Positions 1 to 5,938 of a stretch of DNA of 7,912 bases are shown one piece after another. This stretch comes from Actinomycetota bacterium (GTDB taxonomy: Bacteria; Actinomycetota; Actinomycetes; UBA12327), in NCBI GenBank assembly GCA_003529305.1, contig DPWC01000225.1, forward strand, positions 1 through 7,912, written 5' to 3'. A program made the position numbers and the translations under genes. Below the pieces are notes generated by a model. The model worked only from the letters and a program-made list of their open reading frames with translations, was not told the origin of the DNA and made no database searches. The stretch's first letter is position 1. The number at the start of each line of letters is the position of its first letter.

Positions 1-630
1 TGCGCCGCGGAACCCCCCTGCTGCCGGATCGCCGCGCCAGCGCCTTGACGCTGGAATGGCGACGAACAGCGCGCCACCGATGGCGACTAGCGCAGTGACG
101 CACCAGATGGCTGCTGGACCTCCCGCCACGGCAACGAGGGCTGCGGCAGCTGCGGGCCCAAGAACGGCAGAAACTTGCATTGATACCGCATCAACGGCAT
201 AAGCTGGACGCAGCAGATCCGCACCCACGATGGGGCGCCACAGCGCTCGCGAGCTTGCTAGTAGTGGGGGAGACATCGCCCCGCTGATGGTGCACAGAGT
301 CATCAACAGCCAGGGTGCGCGCGCGAGCGGGAGTAGGCCGAAGGAGCAGCAGAACACGGGCAAGTAGAAGGACAAGGGCTTTGTCTGGCCGAGAGTGTCC
401 ACTAGGTGGCCGCGCAGAGGACCTAGGACGGCAGCAGCAAAACTGAAGAGGCCCAGTCCTAGGCCGGCGAGGCTAAACGAACCCGTGCGGTCTCGAATGA
501 GGAGCACCATCGCCAGCCCCGCCATGGCGTACCCCAGGCGCACTGGTGCCATGGCCCCGATGAGCAGTTTCGCCTCGGGGACGGCCAGCACCGCCCGATA
601 GGGCGTTCTTGGGGAGGCAGCGGTGACCAT
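1..630 (-). CDS. MFS transporter, N-terminal half (partial at window edge)
   Basis: Reading the minus strand from the ATG at 630-628 gives 210 codons without a stop up to the window edge, so the gene is cut off on the left. The product is strongly hydrophobic, with about five to six membrane spans (roughly residues 22-46, 53-72, 86-102, 106-126, 150-171 and 174-193). Between the second and third spans, around residues 70-86, is the pattern G-H-L-V-D-T-L-G-Q, matching MFS motif A (GxxxD-x-x-G) in the loop between helices 2 and 3. This supports a proton-coupled inner-membrane exporter or importer; the substrate cannot be deduced. The Ala/Arg-rich start (R-A-V-L-A-V-P) resembles many actinobacterial drug-efflux-like MFS proteins. 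GTG at 636-634 is an in-frame alternative start; neither has a good Shine-Dalgarno. It is divergent from rpsA and richer in CTA leucine codons and CTAG sites than its neighbours. Family is sure, function is not. Confidence 0.85.
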   Translation of the reverse strand, partial: MVTAASPRTPYRAVLAVPEAKLLIGAMAPVRLGYAMAGLAMVLLIRDRTGSFSLAGLGLGLFSFAAAVLGPLRGHLVDTLGQTKPLSFYLPVFCCSFGLLPLARAPWLLMTLCTISGAMSPPLLASSRALWRPIVGADLLRPAYAVDAVSMQVSAVLGPAAAAALVAVAGGPAAIWCVTALVAIGGALFVAIPASRRWRGDPAAGGFRGA

Positions 631-734
631 GTGCACACCATTGTGCCCGCTCGAGACCCGATGCGAAGCGGTCCGGTGCGCGCGTCTACCCTGTGGTGTT
701 CCTATCCGACAAATCCAAAGGCCCCTACGACTCC
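631..734. promoter_or_regulatory. Divergent intergenic region between MFS gene and rpsA
   Basis: These 104 bases separate two genes pointing away from each other, so they must hold both promoters unless the MFS gene is read from within rpsA. A perfect 8-bp palindrome TGTGCACA lies at 630-637, right at the MFS start codon; in the minus direction ATGGT is repeated on both sides of GTGCAC. This might be an operator, but 8 bp is short enough to be chance. CACAAT (645-640, minus strand) is a weak candidate -10 for the MFS gene. No gene, terminator or riboswitch is recognisable here. Confidence 0.5.
687..692 (+). promoter_or_regulatory. Candidate -10 box of the rpsA promoter
   Basis: TACCCT at 687-692 fits the loose TANNNT -10 pattern of actinobacterial housekeeping promoters. 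Transcription would then start near 698-700 and leave a leader of about 35 nt before the rpsA ATG. No TTGACA-like -35 element is visible 16-18 bases upstream, which is common in this phylum. The call rests only on position and pattern. Confidence 0.3.
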
Positions 735-2243
735 ATGACCACCACTACTCACACTTCCTCTGCACCGCAAATCGCGATCAATGACATTGGCTCCGCTGAG
801 GATCTACTCGCAGCCATCGACTCCACGATCAAATACTTCGATGATGGCGACATCGTTGACGGCACCGTTGTCAAGGTGGATCGCGATGAAGTTCTCCTGG
901 ACATTGGATATAAGACAGAGGGAGTCATTCCTTCGCGTGAATTGTCGATCAAGCACGACATTGACCCGCATGAAGTGGTGGCCGTTGGTGACACGATCGA
1001 GGCACTTGTGCTCCAGAAGGAGGACAAGGAAGGCCGATTGATTTTGTCGAAGAAGCGCGCGCAGTACGAGCGGGCTTGGGGCGATATTGAGCGCATCAAG
1101 GAGCAGGACGGCGTCGTGGAAGGCACCGTCATCGAAGTTGTTAAGGGTGGCTTGATCGTCGACATCGGATTGCGTGGCTTCCTGCCCGCGTCGCTTGTCG
1201 AGATGCGCCGAGTTCGCGATCTACAGCCCTATGTAAGCCAGAAGATCGAAGCTAAGATCATCGAACTGGACAAGAACCGGAACAATGTTGTGCTGTCTCG
1301 CCGTGCTTGGCTGGAGCAGACTCAGTCTGCAGTACGCGTGGACTTCCTCACCACCTTGCAAAAGGGTCAGGTCCGCAATGGCGTGGTGTCCTCGATCGTC
1401 AACTTCGGTGCCTTCGTCGATCTCGGTGGGGTAGACGGACTCGTCCATGTCTCCGAGCTCTCGTGGAAGCACATCGACCACCCCTCGGAAGTTGTTGAGG
1501 TCGGGCAAGAAGTCACCGTCGAGGTGCTTGAGGTCGACATGGACCGCGAGCGGGTATCGCTGTCTCTGAAGTCCACCCAAGAGGACCCCTGGCAGCAGTT
1601 CGCCCGTACTCACCACCTGGGCCAAGTTGTCCCTGGTCAGGTCACCAAGCTGGTGCCCTTTGGTGCCTTCGTCCGCGTGGACGAGGGGATCGAGGGCCTC
1701 GTGCACATTTCCGAATTGGCCGAACGGCATGTGGAGATCCCCGAACAGGTCGTTCAGGTAGACGAGGCACTCTTCGTCAAGGTCATCGACATCGACTTGG
1801 AGCGTCGTCGCATCTCCCTGTCGTTGAAGCAGGCCAACGAGGGCAGCATCGGCGAGATTGTTGACTTCGACCCCACGCAATACGGCATGCCTGCCAACTA
1901 CGACGCCGAGGGCAACTACATCTATCCCGAAGGCTTTGACCCCGACTCGGGTGAATGGCGTCCCGGCTACGAATCAGCCCAGGCGGAGTGGGAGCGGCAG
2001 TACGCCGAGGCGCAGCAGCGATTCGAAGCGCACAAGCGTCAAGTGGAGGCCGCTCGCAAGGCCGATGCCGAAGCAGCAGAGCAGGAGCCAACCTCATACT
2101 CCTCAGAGGAGCAGCCCGTGAATGATGCCGAAGAGCCCGGTGCGCTGGCCTCTGATCAAGCGTTGGCCGAGCTCCGAGAGAAGCTAACGGCGGCTCCCGC
2201 TGAAGATGCTGCCGATGCCGAAGGTGATCCGAGCGTCTCGTAG
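735..2243 (+). CDS. rpsA: 30S ribosomal protein S1
   Basis: The 502-residue product is ribosomal protein S1, which binds mRNA on the 30S subunit and helps start translation. Four S1 (OB-fold RNA-binding) repeats are visible at about residues 37-106, 125-191, 209-279 and 296-366, with hallmark strings such as NFGAFVDLGGVDGLVHVSEL and PFGAFVRVDEGIEGLVHISEL in the last two. E. coli S1 has six repeats; four is usual in actinobacteria. After residue 370 comes a conserved actinobacterial stretch (GNYIYPEGFDPDSGEW, 393-408), then a probable coiled or disordered Ala/Glu-rich acidic tail. I chose ATG 735 because the protein from there lines up with family N termini (Thr/Ser-rich leader, then IAINDIGSAEDLLAAID); GTG 693 would add 14 unrelated residues. 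There is no Shine-Dalgarno at normal distance (AAAGG ends 13 nt upstream). It is first in the plus-strand run, 33 bp before coaE. Confidence 0.98.
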   Translation: MTTTTHTSSAPQIAINDIGSAEDLLAAIDSTIKYFDDGDIVDGTVVKVDRDEVLLDIGYKTEGVIPSRELSIKHDIDPHEVVAVGDTIEALVLQKEDKEGRLILSKKRAQYERAWGDIERIKEQDGVVEGTVIEVVKGGLIVDIGLRGFLPASLVEMRRVRDLQPYVSQKIEAKIIELDKNRNNVVLSRRAWLEQTQSAVRVDFLTTLQKGQVRNGVVSSIVNFGAFVDLGGVDGLVHVSELSWKHIDHPSEVVEVGQEVTVEVLEVDMDRERVSLSLKSTQEDPWQQFARTHHLGQVVPGQVTKLVPFGAFVRVDEGIEGLVHISELAERHVEIPEQVVQVDEALFVKVIDIDLERRRISLSLKQANEGSIGEIVDFDPTQYGMPANYDAEGNYIYPEGFDPDSGEWRPGYESAQAEWERQYAEAQQRFEAHKRQVEAARKADAEAAEQEPTSYSSEEQPVNDAEEPGALASDQALAELREKLTAAPAEDAADAEGDPSVS

Positions 2244-2265
2244 CGCACAGAGCGACTGAGCGGCC

Positions 2266-2271
2266 AGGAGG
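2266..2271 (+). promoter_or_regulatory. Strong ribosome binding site of coaE
   Basis: AGGAGG at 2266-2271, five bases before GTG 2277, is a perfect Shine-Dalgarno core. It fixes the GTG as the coaE start, which the Walker A position in the protein also supports. It is the strongest such site in the window. Confidence 0.85.
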
Positions 2272-2276
2272 ACCCC

Positions 2277-2885
2277 GTGTTGGTGGTGGGGTTGACCGGT
2301 GGCGTTGGGTCAGGCAAGAGCACCGTGGCCCACATGCTTCAGGAGCGTGGTGCGGTGGTCATCGATGCCGACGCTATCGCACGCTCCGTCGTGGAGCCCG
2401 GCACTGATGGTTTCAACGAGGTCCTCGATGCATTCGGCAACGAGGTGTTGGACCGAGATGGCTCGCTGGATCGCAAGGCGTTAGCGGCGGTGGTCTTTCG
2501 GGATCCCCAGGCCCGCGAGCAGCTCGAGCAGATCATTCATCCGCTGGTGCGCCGCCAGAGCGATCTGATGACCGCTCTGGCCGATGATGATGCTGTCGTG
2601 ATTCACGATGTGCCCTTGCTGGCGGAGACCGGCCGGGCCGGTGACTATGACCTCATCGTTGTTGTCGATGCGCCGGAGGATCAGCGCATATCCCGCCTGC
2701 TGGTCTCGCGAGGGTGGGATACCGCCACGGCCCGAAGCAGGATCTCGGCGCAGGCCACCCGCGAGGAGCGACTGGCCATCGCTGACGAGGTGGTGGTCAA
2801 TGATGGCGATTTGCCGGCGCTGGAGAAGGCCGTGGACGCGCTGTGGGAGGAACTGCGGAGGCGGCAGGTTGGCCAAACCCCGTAG
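2277..2885 (+). CDS. coaE: Dephospho-CoA kinase
   Basis: The 202-residue protein catalyses the last step of coenzyme A synthesis: ATP-dependent phosphorylation of the 3'-hydroxyl of dephospho-CoA, in the cytoplasm. The Walker A P-loop GLTGGVGSGKST occupies residues 5-16 (Lys14), followed by IDAD at 29-32, the conserved HP pair at 88-89, DVPLL at 111-115, the lid-region arginine and RISAQ at 155-159, and ADEVVVNDGD near 169-178, all in family order. Length matches single-domain CoaE; it lacks the C-terminal GrpB-like extension of the mycobacterial enzyme. Start is GTG 2277, set by the AGGAGG site. The gene follows rpsA by 33 bp and precedes uvrB by 9 bp, so cotranscription is likely. It lies in the same reading frame as both neighbours, separated from each by one TAG stop. 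CoaE has no known link to excision repair; shared neighbourhood is a phylum-wide arrangement. Confidence 0.97.
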   Translation: MLVVGLTGGVGSGKSTVAHMLQERGAVVIDADAIARSVVEPGTDGFNEVLDAFGNEVLDRDGSLDRKALAAVVFRDPQAREQLEQIIHPLVRRQSDLMTALADDDAVVIHDVPLLAETGRAGDYDLIVVVDAPEDQRISRLLVSRGWDTATARSRISAQATREERLAIADEVVVNDGDLPALEKAVDALWEELRRRQVGQTP

Positions 2886-2894
2886 CGTGGGGGC

Positions 2895-4976
2895 ATGCGA
2901 CCAGTAGCTGAACTTCAACGCACGGTCGCTCCATTGCAGGTCATCAGTGAATTTCAACCCGCCGGCGATCAACCCGCGGCCATTGAGGACCTCGCTCAGC
3001 GAATCGCCGCAGGCGAGCAGGACATTGTGCTGCTGGGCGCTACTGGTACGGGCAAATCGGCAACGACGGCGTGGTTGGTGGAGCGGGTGCAGCGGCCCAC
3101 CTTGGTCATGGCTCCGAATAAGACGCTGGCCGCGCAACTGGCCAACGAACTTCGCGAACTTATGCCGAATAACGCGGTCGAGTACTTCGTTTCGTACTAC
3201 GACTACTACCAACCTGAAGCGTATGTGCCGTCGTCAGATACCTACATTGAGAAGGATTCGTCCATCAATGAGGAAGTAGAGCGTCTGCGATATTCCGCCA
3301 CTGCCAGTTTGCTCACCCGTCGCGATGTTGTTGTCGTTGCCACGGTGTCCTGCATCTACGGGCTGGGCACCCCTCAGGAGTACATCGATAACCGGATTCG
3401 GCTGGCCGTCGGTGAGCAGATGGATCGAGATCAGTTGCTGCGTCGACTCGTAGATATTCAATACGCACGCAATGACATCGCCTTTACTCGCGGCACCTTC
3501 CGGGTGCGCGGAGACACCGTCGAGATCTTTCCGGTGTACGAACAACACTGCATCCGTATCGAGTTCTTCGGTGATGACATCGAAGCACTGTGGACGCTGC
3601 ACCCCCTGACCGGAGAAATTGTGAGTCAGGACTCCGAGGTGTCGGTGTTTCCGGCGTCGTTCTATGTGGCGGGCCCCGAGCGCATGGCATCGGCGATCTC
3701 GGGAATCGAGCGTGAACTGCACGACAGGCTGACCGAGTTGGAAGGTCAGGGGAAACTGCTCGAGGCCCAACGGCTTCGCATGCGAACCGGTTATGACATA
3801 GAAATGCTGCGCAACATGGGAACCTGCGCGGGTATTGAGAACTATTCACGGCATATTGATGGGCGCTCTCCTGGCTCCCCGCCAAACTGTCTGCTCGATT
3901 ACTTTCCTGAAGATTTCCTGCTGGTCATCGACGAATCCCATGTCACGGTCCCGCAGATCGGTGCCATGTACGAGGGCGATGCATCTCGGAAGCGCACGCT
4001 GGTGGAACACGGATTCCGCCTCCCCAGCGCTCTGGATAACAGGCCGTTGCGTTTCGATGAGTTTCTTGCTCGCACAGGACAGAAGATCTACCTCTCGGCA
4101 ACGCCAGGGTCGTATGAACTTGAGCGGTCTCAGGGAGTGGTGGAGCAGATCATTCGGCCGACGGGATTGGTTGACCCTGAAGTCATCGTCAAGCCGACCG
4201 TGGGGCAGATCGACGATCTGGTGGGGCAAATCAGGGAACGCATCGCCAGGAATGACCGCACTTTGGTCACCACACTGACCAAGAAGATGGCCGAGGAGTT
4301 GACTGACTATCTAGTCAACCTGGGCATCTCGGTGCAATACCTGCACTCGGATGTGGACACCCTCAAACGCGTAGAGATCCTTCGCGACCTGCGGTTAGGC
4401 ACTTTTGATGTTGTCGTGGGCATCAACTTGTTGCGCGAAGGCCTTGACCTGCCCGAGGTCAGCCTGGTCGCCATCTTGGATGCCGACAAGGAGGGTTTCC
4501 TGCGCTCCGCGCGGTCGCTCATTCAAACGATCGGTCGCGCAGCTCGCAATGTGTCCGGCCAAGTCGTCATGTATGCCGATTCGATCACTGATTCCATGGC
4601 CACTGCGATCGATGAGACCAACCGACGCCGCCGCAAACAGATGGCGTACAACGCCGAACGAGGTGTTGATCCTGAGCCGTTGCGGAAAAGGATCAGCGAC
4701 ATCACCGAGATGCTGGCGAGTGAGGATGCCGACACCGAGGAATTGCTCGCCGGCCGGCGTCGCGGTTCTCCGCGAACCACCGTCGTGTCACCCATGGGCC
4801 GGTCGTTGGATGCTGCATCGCTACCTCAGGATGAATTGGTCGCTCTGATTGAGGAACTCACCACGCAAATGCACCAAACGGCTGCTGATCTGCAGTTCGA
4901 GCTGGCTGCACGATTACGCGATGAGGTCGCCGACCTCAAACGCGAATTGCGGCAAATGCGTGAGGCCGGCGCCTGA
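2895..4976 (+). CDS. uvrB: Excinuclease ABC subunit B
   Basis: The 693-residue protein is full-length UvrB, the helicase-like subunit of nucleotide excision repair. UvrA loads it on damaged DNA, where it verifies the lesion and recruits UvrC. Visible elements in order: Walker A GATGTGKS at 48-55; the Tyr-rich beta-hairpin near 97-119 (YFVSYYDYYQPEAYVPSSDT) that inserts between strands; the UvrA-interaction domain at about 160-250; Walker B-type DESH at 346-349; helicase motifs GINLLREGLDLPE (509-521) and QTIGRAARN (544-552); and a C-terminal UVR motif at about 653-688 for binding UvrC and UvrA. Nothing key is missing. ATG 2895 gives the actinobacterial N terminus (MRPVAELQR). A run of G ends one base before the ATG, too close for a standard Shine-Dalgarno, so translation may depend on ribosomes finishing coaE 9 bp upstream. 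The stop TGA overlaps the next ATG by one base. Confidence 0.99.
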   Translation: MRPVAELQRTVAPLQVISEFQPAGDQPAAIEDLAQRIAAGEQDIVLLGATGTGKSATTAWLVERVQRPTLVMAPNKTLAAQLANELRELMPNNAVEYFVSYYDYYQPEAYVPSSDTYIEKDSSINEEVERLRYSATASLLTRRDVVVVATVSCIYGLGTPQEYIDNRIRLAVGEQMDRDQLLRRLVDIQYARNDIAFTRGTFRVRGDTVEIFPVYEQHCIRIEFFGDDIEALWTLHPLTGEIVSQDSEVSVFPASFYVAGPERMASAISGIERELHDRLTELEGQGKLLEAQRLRMRTGYDIEMLRNMGTCAGIENYSRHIDGRSPGSPPNCLLDYFPEDFLLVIDESHVTVPQIGAMYEGDASRKRTLVEHGFRLPSALDNRPLRFDEFLARTGQKIYLSATPGSYELERSQGVVEQIIRPTGLVDPEVIVKPTVGQIDDLVGQIRERIARNDRTLVTTLTKKMAEELTDYLVNLGISVQYLHSDVDTLKRVEILRDLRLGTFDVVVGINLLREGLDLPEVSLVAILDADKEGFLRSARSLIQTIGRAARNVSGQVVMYADSITDSMATAIDETNRRRRKQMAYNAERGVDPEPLRKRISDITEMLASEDADTEELLAGRRRGSPRTTVVSPMGRSLDAASLPQDELVALIEELTTQMHQTAADLQFELAARLRDEVADLKRELRQMREAGA
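4922..4938 (+). repeat. Short perfect inverted repeat near the uvrB 3' end
   Basis: TGAGGTC (4922-4928) and GACCTCA (4932-4938) form a perfect 7-bp stem with a 3-base GCC loop, about 38 bases before the TerC start. No T-run follows, so it is not a classic terminator. It encodes part of the UVR motif (DEVADL), so protein coding alone may explain it. It could shape the mRNA ahead of the coupled start. Confidence 0.35.
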
Positions 4977-5938
4977 TGGATGTCTCCGTGGGCTTGTGGC
5001 TCGTCACCGTGGCCATCTTTGTGGTGGTGATTGTTCTTGACCTACTGATTGCCGATCGACGACCCCATGTGCTCTCCATCCGAGAATCGGTGTCGTGGAT
5101 TGCCTTCTATGTGAGCCTTGCTGCGATTTTCGCTGTACTTGTGGGATGGCTGACTGGCTGGCAATACGCCCAACAATTCGTGGGCGGCTACCTCACGGAA
5201 TTCAGTCTGTCGGTGGACAACCTCTTCGTGTTCCTGGTGCTGCTCACCTCGTTTGCGGTACCGGAGGAACTTCGGCACCGCATCTTGATGCTGGGAATCG
5301 TCATCGCGCTGATTCTGCGGTTTGGCCTCATCGTCCTAGGCGCGGCGATCATCGAGCGCTTTAGTGCCGTCTTCTTTATTTTTGGTGCCTTCCTGCTGTG
5401 GACCGCTGCTCAGGTTTACCGACATCGATCTGACACTCCTACGGTGCGGCAGAACCCACTGTTTCGAGCAGTCACTCGAGTGATCCCTACCACCGAGGCG
5501 TACTCGGGCAGTCGCTTCTTCGTCCGTCAGGGCGGGAATCTGCTGGCGACCCCACTTTTTGTCGTGATTCTTGCCATTGGAACGACCGACTTGCTCTTCG
5601 CCTTGGACAGCATCCCCGCGATTTACGGCTTAACCGAGGAGCCGTTCATTGTCTTCACGGCCAATGCTTTCGCGCTCTTGGGGCTTCGCCAGTTGTTCTT
5701 CCTGATCAGTGGTCTGGCCCGCCGTTTGGTCTACCTGCCTTTGGGCTTGACCTTCATCTTGGGGTTTATTGGCGTCAAACTGCTGCTCCATGCCGGACAC
5801 GAGACCTTCCCGCAGGCACAGGTGCCCGAGATTCCCGTCACTGTCTCGTTGGGTGTCATCGTTGGCGCTTTGGCGGTCACCGTCATTGCTTCCCTTCAAT
5901 CCAGTCGTCACTTGCGCGCTGGTGAGAAGGAGCAATGA
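4976..5938 (+). CDS. TerC-family integral membrane protein (probable metal ion exporter)
   Basis: The 320-residue protein is strongly hydrophobic with about eight or nine membrane spans (about 5-25, 40-60, 76-94, 103-124, 129-147, 190-214, 226-246, 254-273, 288-308). It carries the TerC signatures: E75 and SLSVDNLFVF (77-86) in the first half, and the matching DLLFALDSIPAI (205-216) plus FTANAFALLGLR (227-238) in the second. The paired acidic positions (E75/D81 and D205/D211) are where family members are thought to bind metal. Related proteins include E. coli Alx and Bacillus members linked to manganese export and metal loading of secreted enzymes; older annotations say tellurium resistance. 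Substrate here is unproven. ATG 4976 overlaps the uvrB stop by one base (TGATG), and its TGA overlaps the uvrA ATG at 5938, suggesting translational coupling on both sides. A weak GAGG lies 10 nt upstream. The yybP-ykoY riboswitch found before some relatives has no room here. Confidence 0.93.
   Translation: MDVSVGLWLVTVAIFVVVIVLDLLIADRRPHVLSIRESVSWIAFYVSLAAIFAVLVGWLTGWQYAQQFVGGYLTEFSLSVDNLFVFLVLLTSFAVPEELRHRILMLGIVIALILRFGLIVLGAAIIERFSAVFFIFGAFLLWTAAQVYRHRSDTPTVRQNPLFRAVTRVIPTTEAYSGSRFFVRQGGNLLATPLFVVILAIGTTDLLFALDSIPAIYGLTEEPFIVFTANAFALLGLRQLFFLISGLARRLVYLPLGLTFILGFIGVKLLLHAGHETFPQAQVPEIPVTVSLGVIVGALAVTVIASLQSSRHLRAGEKEQ
5927..5932 (+). promoter_or_regulatory. Ribosome binding site of uvrA, inside the TerC gene end
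   Basis: AAGGAG at 5927-5932 sits five bases before ATG 5938 and within the last codons of the TerC gene. It supports 5938 as a real start. A second site, GAAAGGG at 5968-5974, lies five bases before an in-frame ATG at 5980, which matches the usual family N terminus. Confidence 0.6.

Noticed and set aside
459..641. 60-codon minus-strand frame opening at ATG 641
   Set aside because: It is a different frame of the MFS gene region. The frame starting at 630 stays open for 210 codons and gives membrane spans and MFS motif A, while this one gives Trp/Arg/Pro-rich nonsense.
693..734. Upstream GTG 693 as the rpsA start
   Set aside because: It would add 14 residues that do not look like S1 N termini, and it lies within a few bases of the likely -10 box, upstream of the expected transcript start.
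1743..1755. GAAC-N5-GTTC, resembling a LexA (SOS) box
   Set aside because: The spacer is five bases instead of four and it lies inside the conserved fourth S1 repeat of rpsA (EQVVQ), far from any uvr start.
2628..2642. GC-rich palindrome ACCGGCC-G-GGCCGGT
   Set aside because: It falls within coaE coding sequence (ETGRAG), has no T-run and no position suited to a terminator or operator; likely chance in GC-rich DNA.
2481..3212. 243-codon antisense frame across the coaE-uvrB junction
   Set aside because: It lies opposite two certain genes and gives no recognisable family; long antisense frames are expected in codon-biased, GC-rich DNA. The same applies to 1221-1880 and 3234-3770.
4939..4975. 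Possible yybP-ykoY manganese riboswitch before the TerC gene
   Set aside because: The TerC ATG overlaps the uvrB stop, so there is no leader, and the preceding bases encode the conserved UVR motif of UvrB.
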